Below are positions 36,388 to 45,940 of a stretch of DNA of 64,000 bases, piece after piece. The notes below the pieces were generated by a model. That model was not told the DNA's origin and made no database searches. It worked only from the letters and a program-made list of their open reading frames with translations. The DNA comes from Nocardia asteroides. Its GTDB lineage: Bacteria > Actinomycetota > Actinomycetes > Mycobacteriales > Mycobacteriaceae. Location: NCBI RefSeq assembly GCF_021183625.1, contig NZ_CP089214.1, forward strand, positions 1,240,001-1,304,000, read 5' to 3'. Position numbers and translations under genes: made by a program. The stretch's first letter is position 1. Each line of letters opens with the position of its first letter.

Positions 36388-37128
36388 TCACCGCGGCATC
36401 CGCCGCCACACCGCCTGCGGCAGCAGCCGCGTCCCGGCGATGATCGGCCGCAGTGCCGACGGCACCCAGACCCGCGCCTTCCCCCGGTGCAGCGCGCGCA
36501 CGACGGCCGCCGCGACCTGGGCGGGCGTGCTGGAGAACGGGGCCGGAGTCATCCCCTCGGTCATCCGCCCGATCACGAACCCGGGCCGCACCAGCAGCAG
36601 CCGCACCCCGGTCCCGTGCAGCGCGTCCCCGAGCCCGGAGGCGAAACCGTCGAGCCCGGCCTTGGCCGAGCCGTAGACGTAGTTCGCCCGGCGCACCCGC
36701 GCCCCGGCGATCGAGGAGAAGACGACGAGCTGCCCCGCCCCCTGCGCCCGCATGAGGTTCGCCAGCGTGGTGAGCACCGAGACCTGCGCGACGAAGTCGG
36801 TGTGCACGACGGCGACGGCGTGCGCCGGATCCCGCTCCGCGCGGGCCTGATCGCCGAGGACGCCGAAGGCGAGCACCGCCACCCCGATCGGCCCGTGCTC
36901 GGCGGCGGCCTTCTCCAGCAGCGCCGGGTGGCTCGCGATGTCGTCGGCGTCGAACTCGATCGCATGCACGGCGACGGCACCGGCCGCGGTCACCCGCGCG
37001 GCCTCGGCGGCCAGCTCGGCGCTGCGCCGCGCGGCGAGCAGCACGGTGCGGCCGGGCGCGAGCCGCTCCGCCACCTCGAGCCCGATCTCGCTGCGTCCCC
37101 CGAGCACCAGCACGGTTCCTTCTCCCAT
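36388..37128 (-). CDS. Short-chain dehydrogenase/reductase, DprE2/Rv2073c-like
   Basis: This 246-residue SDR has an N-terminal dinucleotide motif LVLGGRSEIGLEVAERL, and Ser and YxxxK in SSIAGARVRRANYVYGSAKAGLDGF. The VRRANYVYGSAKAGLDGF signature and the C-terminal RRMPR tail are close to DprE2, the decaprenylphosphoryl-ketopentose reductase. The position next to cobL and a divergent F420 protein instead matches Rv2073c of M. tuberculosis, whose substrate is not known to me. I therefore call it an Rv2073c orthologue, not DprE2 itself. Confidence 0.9.
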   Translation of the reverse strand: MGEGTVLVLGGRSEIGLEVAERLAPGRTVLLAARRSAELAAEAARVTAAGAVAVHAIEFDADDIASHPALLEKAAAEHGPIGVAVLAFGVLGDQARAERDPAHAVAVVHTDFVAQVSVLTTLANLMRAQGAGQLVVFSSIAGARVRRANYVYGSAKAGLDGFASGLGDALHGTGVRLLLVRPGFVIGRMTEGMTPAPFSSTPAQVAAAVVRALHRGKARVWVPSALRPIIAGTRLLPQAVWRRMPR

Positions 37129-37176
37129 GCGCCCATCCTGTCAGGCACCGGGCGCGGCGCCGGAGCGCGCCCCGGC

Positions 37177-37182
37177 TACGGT
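37177..37182 (+). promoter_or_regulatory. Candidate -10 element (TACGGT) for the F420-dependent reductase gene
   Basis: TACGGT ends six bases before the ATG at 37189, giving a leaderless transcript; no ribosome-binding site is visible. Confidence 0.5.
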
Positions 37183-37188
37183 CGTGCC

Positions 37189-37593
37189 ATGACGACCGGC
37201 ATCACGCAGCTCTCCCCCGCCGCCAGCGAATTCGTCACCGAGCGGCACCTGGCCACGCTCAGCACGCTCCGCGCCGACGGCACCCCGCAGGTGACCGCGG
37301 TCGGCTTCACCTGGGATCCGGAGGCCGGGCTGGCCCGGGTGATCACCGACAACGGCTCGGTGAAGGTGCGCAACGCGCGCCGCTCCGGCTACGCCGCGGT
37401 GAGCCAGGTCGACGGGCCGCGCTGGCTCACCCTGGAGGGCCCGGCCGAGGTGCTGGACGACCCGGCGAGCGTCGCCGACGCCGAGCGGCGCTACGCCGCC
37501 CGCTACCGGGTCCCCCGGGAGAACCCGACCCGCGTGGTCCTCGTCATCCGGGTGGCGAAGGTGCTGTCCAGCCGCACCCTGCGCGACCGATAG
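37189..37593 (+). CDS. F420-dependent biliverdin-reductase-like PPOX protein (Rv2074 orthologue)
   Basis: This 134-residue split-barrel protein is very similar in pattern to M. tuberculosis Rv2074, described as an F420-dependent biliverdin reductase: [63 protein letters not shown]. The position, divergent from the SDR, is also the same. It probably uses reduced F420 as the hydride donor. Its stop is five bases from the end of the convergent peptidase gene. Confidence 0.92.
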   Translation: MTTGITQLSPAASEFVTERHLATLSTLRADGTPQVTAVGFTWDPEAGLARVITDNGSVKVRNARRSGYAAVSQVDGPRWLTLEGPAEVLDDPASVADAERRYAARYRVPRENPTRVVLVIRVAKVLSSRTLRDR

Positions 37594-37597
37594 CGGC

Positions 37598-38719
37598 TCA
37601 GAGTACGGTCAGCCCGTGCGGCTGCTGGTTCACGGACTCGCACCCGTCCTCGGTCACCACGACGATGTCCTCGATCCGGGCGCCCCACTCCCCGGGGAAG
37701 TAGATCCCCGGCTCCACGCTGAAGGCCATCCCCGCGCGCAGCTCGAGGTCGTTGCCTGCCACGATGTAGGGCTCCTCGTGCACCGAGAGCCCGATCCCGT
37801 GCCCGGTGCGGTGCACGAAGGCGTCGCCGTACCCGGCGTCGGTGAGCGGAGCCCGCGCGGCGGCGTCCACCGCTTCGGCGCGCACCCCCGGCCGCACCGC
37901 GGCGACCGCGGCCGCCTGCGCCCGCTCCAGCTCCGCGATCCGCTTCGCGACCTCGGCCCGCGGCTCGCCGAGCACATAGGTGCGGGTGCTGTCGGAGTAG
38001 TAGCCGGGGTCCACCGGCCCGCCGATATCGATGACCACCACGTCGCCGCGCTGGATCACCCGGTTGGAGACCTCGTGGTGCGGGTCGGCGCCGTGCGGGC
38101 CGCTGCCGACGATGATGAAGGCGGCCTCGGTGTGCCCCTCCTCCTGGATGGCGCGATCGATGTCCGCGGCGACCTGCGCCTCGGTGCGCCCCGCCATGAG
38201 GAAGTCGCCCATCCTGGCGTGCACCCGGTCGATGGCGGCGCCCGCCCGGCGCAGTGCGTCGATCTCCGCCTCGTCCTTGATCATCCGCAGTTCGCGCAGC
38301 ACCGGGGTGGCCGAGACCGGCAGCCCGGAGAACGACTCGGCCAGCGGGATCAGGTGCAGCGCGGGCATGGCGTCGGCCACCGCGACCCGCGACCCGGCGT
38401 GCAGCGCGGAGCGGACCAGCTTGTACGGGTCGGTGCCGTCCACCCAGTCGAGCACGCGCAGTCCGAGATCGGAGACCGCGGAGCCGTGCAGCGAGGCCAG
38501 CTCCAGCTTGGGCACGACCACCGCGGGGGTGGCGCCGTCGGCATTGATCACCAGGCAGGTGAGCCGCTCGAACGACTGCGCCGCCGACCCGAGCAGGTAG
38601 CGCAGGTCGGGGCCGGGGGTGACCAGCAGGGCGTCCAGGTGCGCGGCGCGCATGGCCGCGACCGCCCGCTCGAGCCGGTCGCCGTAGACATCCGCCGCGA
38701 ACCGCGTCTCCTCACTCAT
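37598..38719 (-). CDS. pepE: M24-family Xaa-Pro dipeptidase/aminopeptidase
   Basis: This 373-residue cytoplasmic metallopeptidase cleaves N-terminal residues linked to proline. It has an N-terminal creatinase-like domain (to about residue 140) and a pita-bread domain with metal ligands: Asp pair in [20 protein letters not shown], His in [15 protein letters not shown], Glu in FSVEPGIY and Glu in ARIEDIVVV. It is the positional counterpart of M. tuberculosis pepE (Rv2089c). The ATG at 38719 is preceded by TACGGT at six bases, so it is probably leaderless. Confidence 0.95.
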   Translation of the reverse strand: MSEETRFAADVYGDRLERAVAAMRAAHLDALLVTPGPDLRYLLGSAAQSFERLTCLVINADGATPAVVVPKLELASLHGSAVSDLGLRVLDWVDGTDPYKLVRSALHAGSRVAVADAMPALHLIPLAESFSGLPVSATPVLRELRMIKDEAEIDALRRAGAAIDRVHARMGDFLMAGRTEAQVAADIDRAIQEEGHTEAAFIIVGSGPHGADPHHEVSNRVIQRGDVVVIDIGGPVDPGYYSDSTRTYVLGEPRAEVAKRIAELERAQAAAVAAVRPGVRAEAVDAAARAPLTDAGYGDAFVHRTGHGIGLSVHEEPYIVAGNDLELRAGMAFSVEPGIYFPGEWGARIEDIVVVTEDGCESVNQQPHGLTVL

Positions 38720-38880
38720 GGAACGACCGTACCCGGCACCCGGCCGGCCCGCGTGCAACGCCCGCCGTGCAGGCGCCGAATGGGGCCGCGCGGCCGAACT
38801 CGGTCCTCGCCGGTGCGGGCGCGCGTGCGCCGGAGCGAACGGCCCGCGCGGCGGCACGTCCCGGTGTCGGGGATGCCGGG

Positions 38881-38886
38881 TACCCT
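38881..38886 (+). promoter_or_regulatory. Candidate -10 element (TACCCT) for the 5'-3' exonuclease gene
   Basis: TACCCT ends seven bases before the GTG at 38894; no ribosome-binding site is visible. Confidence 0.5.
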
Positions 38887-38893
38887 TCGGCCC

Positions 38894-39853
38894 GTGAGCG
38901 ATCCCGACCGGCCCCTGCTGCTGCTCGACGGCGCGAGCCTGTGGTTCCGCGCGTTCCACGCCATCCCGGACAAGCTGACCGCGCCCGACGGCCGCTCGGT
39001 GAACGCGGTGCGCGGCTTCACCGACATGGTCGCCTCGCTGGTCACCAAGCACACCCCGAGCCGGCTGGTGGTCGCGCTCGACCTGGACTGGCGCCCGGCC
39101 TACCGGGTCGAGCTGGTGCCGAGCTACAAGGCGCACCGGCTGGACACCGCCGCACCGCCCGGCACCGAGGCGGTGCCGGACAAGCTGACCCCGCAGGTGG
39201 AGATGATCCTGGAGGTGCTGGCGGCGGCCGGGATCGCGACCGGCGGCGCCGAGGGGCTGGAGGCCGACGACGTGCTCGGCACGCTCGCCGACCGGGAGCG
39301 CACCGACCCGGTGGTGGTGGTGAGCGGCGACCGCGACCTGCTGCAGCTGGTGCGCGACGAGCCGGAGCCGCGGGTCCGGGTGCTCTACGCCGGGCGCGGG
39401 CTGGCCAAGGCGGAGCTGTTCGGGCCGGCCGAGGTGGCGGCGAGGTACGGGGTGCCGGTGCCGAACGCGGGCCCGGCCTACGCGGACATGGCGACGCTGC
39501 GCGGCGACGCCTCGGACGGGTTGCCCGGCGTCGCCGGAATCGGCGACAAGTCGGCGGCCACGCTCATCCAGCGCTTCGGCTCGCTGGAGGCGCTGCGCGC
39601 CGCGGTCGAGGATCCGGCGGCCGACCTGGCCGCGGGCGTCCGCGCGAAACTCCGCGCCGCCGCCGATTACCTGACCGCCGCGGCCCCGGTGGTGCGCGTG
39701 GTCCGCGATGCCGACGTCGCGCTCTCCACCGACGATGCCCTCCCCGCCGAGCCAGCGGATCCGGAGCGGCTGCGCGAACTCGCCGCGACGTACAACGCGG
39801 AGAGCCCGATCGAGCGGCTGATCAAGGCCCTGGCCGCGGCGCACGCGGGCTGA
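38894..39853 (+). CDS. 5'-3' exonuclease (Pol I N-terminal domain-like, Rv2090 orthologue)
   Basis: This 319-residue stand-alone flap/5'-3' exonuclease is related to the N-terminal domain of DNA polymerase I. The PIN-like active-site acidic clusters are visible: [56 protein letters not shown]. The helix-hairpin-helix DNA-binding motif is [20 protein letters not shown]. It probably processes DNA flaps in repair or Okazaki-fragment maturation. It is divergent from pepE, as in M. tuberculosis. Confidence 0.95.
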   Translation: MSDPDRPLLLLDGASLWFRAFHAIPDKLTAPDGRSVNAVRGFTDMVASLVTKHTPSRLVVALDLDWRPAYRVELVPSYKAHRLDTAAPPGTEAVPDKLTPQVEMILEVLAAAGIATGGAEGLEADDVLGTLADRERTDPVVVVSGDRDLLQLVRDEPEPRVRVLYAGRGLAKAELFGPAEVAARYGVPVPNAGPAYADMATLRGDASDGLPGVAGIGDKSAATLIQRFGSLEALRAAVEDPAADLAAGVRAKLRAAADYLTAAAPVVRVVRDADVALSTDDALPAEPADPERLRELAATYNAESPIERLIKALAAAHAG

Positions 39854-39921
39854 CCGGCAGCCCCGGACCCGGGCGCGCCCGCCCGAGCTCCGCGCGACTA
39901 CGCACCCCCGGACATGACGAA

Positions 39922-39952
39922 CCGGGCGACGCCCCTCGTCGGCGCCGCCCGG
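39922..39952. terminator. Terminator hairpin between convergent genes
   Basis: CCGGGCG-A-CGCC pairs with GGCG-C-CGCCCGG around a short loop. It lies between the exonuclease stop and the convergent DUF4333 gene. Confidence 0.6.
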
Positions 39953-39966
39953 AACCACCCGGACCT

Positions 39967-39985
39967 CCCGGCGGAGCCCGCCGGG
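39967..39985. terminator. Second hairpin, 8-bp stem
   Basis: CCCGGCGG-AGC-CCGCCGGG is a perfect 8-bp stem with a three-base loop, eight bases from the DUF4333 stop. With the hairpin at 39922 it makes a double terminator for the two converging transcripts. Confidence 0.6.
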
Positions 39986-39992
39986 ACCGATC

Positions 39993-40667
39993 TCAGCTGG
40001 GCCGGCCGACCTCGTAGGTCCCGTCGTCCCTGGTGATCTTCACCTGGACCGTCTTCTGCTCACCGCTGACGTCGACGGTGCACTGGAAGACCGCGTCCAC
40101 CTCGACCTTCTGCCCGGAGGGGCAGGAGACCGAGCCGACATCCTGGATGCCGTAGGAATCGCCGAGCACCTTCTCGACGCCGTCCTGCACGGCGGCCTGG
40201 TCCAGCTTGTCGGTCGCGGTGACGGCGAGAACGAGCGCGACGATCAGCCCGACGACGACGAGCCCGCCGACGACCAGCCCGATCAGCAGCCCCTTGCCCT
40301 TGCCACCCTGCTGCGGCTGCTGGGGCTGCCCCCACTGCTGCTGCGGCTGGCCCCACGGCTGCTGCGGCTGCCCCGGCTGCGGCTGCTGCCACTGCGGCTG
40401 GGATTGCTGCGGCTGCTGCTGGCCCCACGGCTGGGACTGCTGTGGCTGCTGCTGCCCCCACTGCGGCTGCGACTGCCCCCACTGCTGCTGCGGTTGCTGC
40501 GACTGGTCACCCCCGCCCCACTGCTGGGTCGGCTGGGCCTGCGAGGGGGGCTGACCGGTCCACTGCTGCGTCGGCTGCGCGCCGCTCACCGGTTGCTGTC
40601 CACCCCACTGCTGGGTGGGATCGTTGCGTCCCTGGTCGGGGCCGCTCGGTCCGTACGGGCCGCTCAT
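39993..40667 (-). CDS. Membrane-anchored DUF4333 protein with Gln/Pro-rich N-terminus (Rv2091c-like)
   Basis: This 224-residue protein has a cytoplasmic N-terminal half (about 120 residues) that is almost entirely Gln, Pro and Trp in repeats of the type QQPQQQWGQ. One membrane helix follows (LLIGLVVGGLVVVGLIVALV). Then comes a small extracellular DUF4333 domain with two cysteines (VSCPSGQ and FQCTVDVSGEQKTVQVKITR), probably disulfide-linked. ATG at 40667 has GGAGG eight bases ahead. The gene order matches Rv2090-Rv2091c-helY. Function is unknown. Confidence 0.88.
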   Translation of the reverse strand: MSGPYGPSGPDQGRNDPTQQWGGQQPVSGAQPTQQWTGQPPSQAQPTQQWGGGDQSQQPQQQWGQSQPQWGQQQPQQSQPWGQQQPQQSQPQWQQPQPGQPQQPWGQPQQQWGQPQQPQQGGKGKGLLIGLVVGGLVVVGLIVALVLAVTATDKLDQAAVQDGVEKVLGDSYGIQDVGSVSCPSGQKVEVDAVFQCTVDVSGEQKTVQVKITRDDGTYEVGRPS

Positions 40668-40784
40668 CCAGTTGCCTCCACTCGCATCGTTGTACACACG
40701 GTAGCCCCCCGTGCGCGACCCGTCGCGTGGCGACGGCTGCGTACACGGTCGGTACGCGAGGAAATCAAATCACACACGGTTCGG

Positions 40785-43490
40785 TCACGCGGCGTCCACG
40801 GCGACGACACCCCGCCGGATGGCCCGCACGGCCTTGGCGGCGGTCGCCGCCAGCTCGACGTCGTCGGCGGTGCCGTGGATCTGGTCGAGCAGATCGATCA
40901 CCTGCCTGCACCAGCGCACGAAATCACCGGCGGAGAGCGGCGAGCTCTGCTCGCCACCGGCCAGCAACGCGTCGGCCAGCCCGTCGCCGCGCGCCCAGAG
41001 GTAGACGGTGCCGGCGAAACCGGGGTCCGGCTCGCGGGTGGGGGCGAGCCGATGCGCGGCCTCGTCGGCGCGCAGCTCGGTCCAGACGGCGAGCGTGGCG
41101 TTCAGCGCCCGCCGGATCGGCTGGGTGGGCCCGGTCGCCCCGATCAGCCCGACCTCCTGCCGCGACTCGTACACCAGCGCGGAGACCACCGCGGCCAGCT
41201 CGGCCGGGCCGAGCCCGCGCCAGCTGCCCTGCCGCAGGCACTCCGCGACCAGCAGGTCGCTCTCGGTGTAGATCCGGGCCAGCCGCCTGCCGTCCGCGGT
41301 GACCTCGCCGTCGGCCACGTATCCGCGTTCGGCCAGCAAACCGACGATCCGGTCGAAGGTGCGGGCCAGCGAGTTGGTGGTGGCGGCGACCTGCTGCCGC
41401 ATGGACTCGGTCTCCCGCTCCAGCCGGCTGTACCGCTCCCCCACCCGGCACAGCTGCTCGCGGTCCGGGCGGTGGTGCGCCGGGTGCGCGCGCAGCGAGC
41501 GGCGCAGGGTGGCGAGCTCGCGGTCGTCGGCGGCGTCGGCCCGGTTCCCGTTGCGCCTGCCCCGGCCCGGCGTGGCGATGCCGGTGCTGCGCAGCGCCGA
41601 TGCCAGGTCCCGGCGGGCCCGCGCGGTGCGGTGGTCGACCCGGCGCGGCAGCCGCATCCGGCCGAGCGCCTCGGCGGGGGTCGGGAAGTCGGCGACCGAG
41701 ACCCGCCCCGCCCACTTGTCCTCGGTGAGCACCAGCGGGCGCGGGTCGCCCGGGGTGGCGTCCGGCTCCAGGATCACCGCGAGCCCGGCCCTGCGCCCGG
41801 CGGGAATGGCGACCACGTCGCCGCGCTGCAGCGCGACGAGCGCGTCCGCGGCGGCGCCGCGGCGATCGGCCCTGCGCTGCTGGTTGAGCTGCCGCTCGCG
41901 CTGCGTGATCCGCTCGCGCAGCTGGATGTACTCGAGCATGCCGCCGCCGGCGCCGCCGAGCTGGTCGCGCAGCTTGGCGAGCTGCCCCTGGTTGCGCTCG
42001 ATGCCGCGGACCAGCCCGACCACCGAGCGGTCGGCCTGGAACTGCGCGAACGACCGCTCCAGCAGCTCGCGCGATTCCGCCGCGCCCATCCGGTCGATCA
42101 GGTTGATCGACATGTTGTAGCCGGGCCGGAACGAGCTGCGCAGCGGGTAGGTGCGGGTGGAGGCGAGCCCGGCCACCGCGCTGGCGTCGACCTGCGGCTG
42201 CCAGAGCACAACCGCGTGCCCCTCGACGTCGATGCCGCGCCGCCCGGCGCGGCCGGTGAGCTGGGTGTACTCGCCGGGGGTGAGCTCGGCGTGGCTCTCG
42301 CCGTTGAACTTGACCAGCCGCTCCAGCACCACGGTGCGGGCGGGCATGTTGATGCCGAGCGCCAGCGTCTCGGTGGCGAAGACCGCGCGCACCAGGCCGC
42401 GCACGAACAGCTCCTCGACGGTGTGCCGGAAGGCGGGCAGCATGCCGGCGTGGTGCGCGGCGAGCCCGCGGTGCAGCGCCTCGCGCCACTCCCAGTAGCC
42501 GAGCACCTCCAGATCGCCGCGCGGCAGGTCGCCGGTGTGCCGCTCGATGATCCGGTCGACCTCCTCGAGTTCGTCCGGGCGGCCGAGGTCGAGCCGGGAG
42601 CGCACGCACTGCGTCAGCGCGCCGTCGCAGCCGGCCCGGCTGAAGATGAAGGTGATCGCCGGGAGCAGCCCCTCCTCGTCCAGCTGGGCCAGCACCTCGG
42701 GGCGCGGCAGCGGGCGGAAGTCGCGGCGCTGCCCGCCGCCGCGCCCGCGCGGGGCGCCCCAGTTGTTCATCCGGTCGGTGCTCTCCCGCTGCCGGATGTA
42801 GCGCACCAGATCCTCGTCGACGATGATCTTCTGCTCGCTGGAGGAGGTGTCGAACAGGTCGAAGAGCCTGCGCCCGACCATCACGTGCTGCCAGAGCGGC
42901 ACCGGCCGGTTCTCGTCGACGACGACGGCGGTGTCGCCGCGCACCGTCTCCATCCAGGCGCCGAACTCCTCGGCGTTGCTCACCGTCGCGGAGAGGCTGA
43001 CCAGCCTGACCTCCTGGGGCAGGTGCAGGATGACCTCCTCCCAGACCGCGCCGCGGAACCGGTCGGCCAGGTAGTGCACCTCGTCCATGACGACGTAGGA
43101 GAGCCCGCGCAGCGCGTCGGACGAGGCGTAGAGCATGTTGCGCAGCACCTCGGTGGTCATCACCAGCACCGGGGCGGTCGGGTTCACCGACTGGTCACCG
43201 GTGAGCAGCCCGACGCTCTCGCGGCCGTGCCGCTCCACCAGGTCGGCGAACTTCTGGTTGGAGAGCGCCTTGATCGGCGTGGTGTAGAAGCACTTGCCGC
43301 CGGAGGCGAGCGCGAGGTGGACGGCGAACTCGCCGACCACGGTCTTGCCCGCGCCGGTTGGCGCGCAGACGAGCACGCCGTGCCCCGCCTCGAGGGCGGC
43401 GCAGGCATCCCGCTGGAAGGGGTCGAGCGCGAAGGAGAGGTGAGCGGCGAAGCGTGCCAATTCGCCCGTCAGCGACCGATCGTGTGTCAC
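40785..43490 (-). CDS. helY: DEAD/DEAH-box helicase HelY (Ski2/Mtr4-like)
   Basis: This 901-residue ATP-dependent helicase is close in length to M. tuberculosis HelY. Motif I is VLVCAPTGAGKTVVGEF, motif Ia TTPIKALSNQKF, motif II MDEVHYLADR, motif III LVSLSATVSNAEEF and motif VI LTGRAGRRGID. The C-terminal third matches the DSHCT domain of Ski2/Mtr4 enzymes, so an RNA-processing role is possible. The start is GTG at 43490, three bases from the tatC stop. A TACGCT hexamer lies seven bases upstream, inside that junction. Confidence 0.96.
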   Translation of the reverse strand: MTHDRSLTGELARFAAHLSFALDPFQRDACAALEAGHGVLVCAPTGAGKTVVGEFAVHLALASGGKCFYTTPIKALSNQKFADLVERHGRESVGLLTGDQSVNPTAPVLVMTTEVLRNMLYASSDALRGLSYVVMDEVHYLADRFRGAVWEEVILHLPQEVRLVSLSATVSNAEEFGAWMETVRGDTAVVVDENRPVPLWQHVMVGRRLFDLFDTSSSEQKIIVDEDLVRYIRQRESTDRMNNWGAPRGRGGGQRRDFRPLPRPEVLAQLDEEGLLPAITFIFSRAGCDGALTQCVRSRLDLGRPDELEEVDRIIERHTGDLPRGDLEVLGYWEWREALHRGLAAHHAGMLPAFRHTVEELFVRGLVRAVFATETLALGINMPARTVVLERLVKFNGESHAELTPGEYTQLTGRAGRRGIDVEGHAVVLWQPQVDASAVAGLASTRTYPLRSSFRPGYNMSINLIDRMGAAESRELLERSFAQFQADRSVVGLVRGIERNQGQLAKLRDQLGGAGGGMLEYIQLRERITQRERQLNQQRRADRRGAAADALVALQRGDVVAIPAGRRAGLAVILEPDATPGDPRPLVLTEDKWAGRVSVADFPTPAEALGRMRLPRRVDHRTARARRDLASALRSTGIATPGRGRRNGNRADAADDRELATLRRSLRAHPAHHRPDREQLCRVGERYSRLERETESMRQQVAATTNSLARTFDRIVGLLAERGYVADGEVTADGRRLARIYTESDLLVAECLRQGSWRGLGPAELAAVVSALVYESRQEVGLIGATGPTQPIRRALNATLAVWTELRADEAAHRLAPTREPDPGFAGTVYLWARGDGLADALLAGGEQSSPLSAGDFVRWCRQVIDLLDQIHGTADDVELAATAAKAVRAIRRGVVAVDAA

Positions 43491-43493
43491 TCC

Positions 43494-44447
43494 TCAGAGC
43501 GTATCGGAGTAGTCCGACACCGAGCGCGGAGTTTTTCCGGCCTTCGTGACCGGGGCCGCGGCGTCGACGCCGGACGGCCCGTCGATGGCGGATGCCTCCT
43601 CGTCGTCGAGCGCGCCGAGCCCCTCCGCGCTGTCGCGGCGGACCCTGCGGCCGTCGTTGAAGCGGGAGACCTGCACCGCGACCTCGAAGAGCACCGTCAG
43701 CGCCAGCGCGAGCGCCAGCATGGAGAACGGGTCCTGCGGGGTGACGATGGCGGCGAAGACGAAGAGCCCGAAGACGATGCCGCGCCGCCAGGCCTTGAGC
43801 TTGACGTAGCTGAGCACGCCGACCAGGTTCAGCCCGATGATCAGCAGCGGGAACTCGAAGCTCACGCCGAAGATCACCAGCAGCTGGATGATGAAGCCGA
43901 AGTACTGCGAGCCGCTGAGCGCGGTGATCTGCACGTTGTCGCCGATGGTGAGCAGGAAGCTCAGGGCGTGCGCGACGACGACGTAGGCCAGCACCGCGCC
44001 GGTCACGAAGAGCACGGTGCCGGTGACGACGAAGCTCACCGCGTAGCGCCGCTCCTTGGCGTACAGCCCCGGGGTGATGAACGCCCAGATCTGGTACAGC
44101 CAGATCGGCGCGGAGAGCACGATGCCCGCCGTCATGCCGACCTTGAGCCGCAGCATGAACTGCTCGAACGGCGCGGTGGCGAGCAGCCGGCAGGCGCCGT
44201 CCTGGGTCAGCGCGGCGCGCGCCTCCGGCGGCAGCGAGCAGTAGGGGCCGCGCAGCAGCTCGCCCAGGCTCTCCAGCCCGAAGAAGGAGTGCGAGTACCA
44301 GAGGAAGCCGATGACGGTGCCGAGTGCGACGGCCGCGATCGCCTTGAGCATGCGGCTGCGCAGTTCGTGGAGGTGCTCGACCAACGACATGGTGCCGTCG
44401 GGGTTCGTCCGGCGCCGGCTGCGCCGCGGATCGAACGGGATTCGCAT
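43494..44447 (-). CDS. tatC: Sec-independent protein translocase subunit TatC
   Basis: This 317-residue integral membrane protein is the receptor for twin-arginine signal peptides. It has six hydrophobic segments and the family signatures [49 protein letters not shown] and [18 protein letters not shown]. The acidic C-terminal tail is cytoplasmic and not conserved. I chose ATG at 44447, which gives an N-terminus like that of M. tuberculosis TatC; a start at 44537 would add 30 residues. It lies between tatA and helY on one strand. Confidence 0.96.
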   Translation of the reverse strand: MRIPFDPRRSRRRTNPDGTMSLVEHLHELRSRMLKAIAAVALGTVIGFLWYSHSFFGLESLGELLRGPYCSLPPEARAALTQDGACRLLATAPFEQFMLRLKVGMTAGIVLSAPIWLYQIWAFITPGLYAKERRYAVSFVVTGTVLFVTGAVLAYVVVAHALSFLLTIGDNVQITALSGSQYFGFIIQLLVIFGVSFEFPLLIIGLNLVGVLSYVKLKAWRRGIVFGLFVFAAIVTPQDPFSMLALALALTVLFEVAVQVSRFNDGRRVRRDSAEGLGALDDEEASAIDGPSGVDAAAPVTKAGKTPRSVSDYSDTL

Positions 44448-44599
44448 GATCGGTGGGGCCCCTGGCCGGTCGCGCGGCGCGGCACCTGCCGGCTGCGTCG
44501 TGGATGCGGAGTGGTGCGGGTCGAACGGCCCGCGCACCGGGCAGCGCGGCGGCTACTCCCGGCGCGACGCGGCGGAGCCGCGGTCTGCTGCCCGGCTCG

Positions 44600-44866
44600 T
44601 CAGAGCGACTTGGACTGCGTCGTCGGCTCGGTGACCGGCGCGGGCTGCGGCGCGGCGGCGGGCAGCTGCTGCGTCGGCTCGGCCGCGGGCTGCTGCGGCG
44701 CCGGCTGCTGGTTCCCGCTCTCGTTCTGCATCTGGCTGACCTCGCTCTTGAAGATGCGCAGCGAGCGGCCCAGGCCGCGGGCGGCATCGGGCAACCGCTT
44801 CGCGCCGAAGAACATCACGAAGAGCGCGGCGATGATCAGCCAGTGCCAAATGCTCAGACTGCCCAT
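44600..44866 (-). CDS. tatA: Twin-arginine translocase subunit TatA
   Basis: This 88-residue pore-forming Tat subunit has a short N-terminal membrane helix ([22 protein letters not shown] with the FG hinge), an amphipathic helix ([19 protein letters not shown]) and a Pro/Gln/Ala-rich tail. It precedes tatC by about 150 bases and follows pafC. No tatB-like gene is present here, so in this organism TatB would be encoded elsewhere. Confidence 0.96.
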   Translation of the reverse strand: MGSLSIWHWLIIAALFVMFFGAKRLPDAARGLGRSLRIFKSEVSQMQNESGNQQPAPQQPAAEPTQQLPAAAPQPAPVTEPTTQSKSL

Positions 44867-44959
44867 TGTTCTACCTCCCGAAGCTGTGGTAGGTCCGATG
44901 CTACCGGACCCGGATACTCCCGACCGCGTGTTGCGGTCAGCATTTGCGGGCGACCGCCA

Positions 44960-45940
44960 TCAGATGCCGGATTCGGTCAGCCCGGCCTCGGCGTACGCGG
45001 CCAGCGCGGCGGTCGAGCGCTCGCGCACCGCGGCGACCAGTTCGGGCGGGCCGAGCGCGGTCACCCCGGAGCCGAAGCCGAGCAGCAGCCGCGCCATCCA
45101 GTCCAGGGTGGCGAAGCGCATGGTGGCCTCCAGCCCGCCGTCCGGATTCGTGCGCACCCGGTGCATCGGGTACTGGTCGAGCACCCACGCGTGCTCGGCG
45201 CGGATCAGCAGCCGGGCCAGCGGTACCGACGGATCGTCCTGGAAGAGGTCGAGCCCCGCGGCCCGGTCGGTGGCGTCGCGCGGTGGCGCGGCGGGTTCGT
45301 CGAGCTCGACGGCGCCCTCGATCCGGTCGAACCGGAACAGCCGCACCCCCTCGGCCTGCCTGCACCAGGCCTGCAGGTAGCTGTTGTCGTCGACCAGGAC
45401 GATCCGGATCGGGTCGACCACCCGCTCGGCGACCTCGTCCCGGCTGGCCGAGTAGTAGACCAGCCGCAGCGCCCGCCCGTCGGCCAGCGCGGCGCGCACG
45501 GTGGCGACCTCGGGCGGCTCCACCGGCGGCTCGGCGCCGGGCAGCACCGAGGGCGCGGGCGCGGCGCCGGTGATCGCCGCCTCCAGCTTGGCGATGGCGG
45601 CGTAGGCGGCGCTCGGGTCGACCATGCCGGGCATGTCGACGATCGAGCGCAGCGCCACCAGCAGCGCGGTCGCCTCGGTGGAGGTCAGCCGCAGCGGGCG
45701 GTCCATGCCCGCGGAGAAGGTGACCTCGATGCTCTCCTCGGAGAAGGAGAGGTCGATCAGGTCGCCGGGGCCGTAGCCGGGCAGCCCGCACATCCAGAGC
45801 TGGTTCAGGTCGCTCATCAGCTGCTTGGTGGTGACGCCGAGGTCGGCGGCGGCCTCGGCCGCGCTGATCCCGGGGTTGGCGATCAGGTACGGCACCATGT
45901 TCAGCAACCGGGCGAGCCGCACGGAGAGCCTGCTGGTCAC
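44960..45940 (-). CDS. pafC: PafC, WYL-domain transcriptional regulator
   Basis: This 326-residue protein has an N-terminal winged helix (RLARLLNMVPYLIANPGISA, AAADLGVTTKQLMSDLNQLW), a central WYL-type domain with LRLVYYSASRDEVAERVVDP, and a C-terminal WCX extension. With PafB it forms the PafBC activator of the SOS-independent DNA-damage response in mycobacteria. Its GTG overlaps the pafB TGA by four bases, consistent with a complex made in equal amounts. Confidence 0.95.
   Translation of the reverse strand: MTSRLSVRLARLLNMVPYLIANPGISAAEAAADLGVTTKQLMSDLNQLWMCGLPGYGPGDLIDLSFSEESIEVTFSAGMDRPLRLTSTEATALLVALRSIVDMPGMVDPSAAYAAIAKLEAAITGAAPAPSVLPGAEPPVEPPEVATVRAALADGRALRLVYYSASRDEVAERVVDPIRIVLVDDNSYLQAWCRQAEGVRLFRFDRIEGAVELDEPAAPPRDATDRAAGLDLFQDDPSVPLARLLIRAEHAWVLDQYPMHRVRTNPDGGLEATMRFATLDWMARLLLGFGSGVTALGPPELVAAVRERSTAALAAYAEAGLTESGI

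Noticed and set aside
36388..37128. Calling the SDR dprE2 (arabinan precursor synthesis)
   Set aside because: The motif is similar, but no dprE1 or arabinosyltransferase genes are nearby, and the gene order fits Rv2073c.
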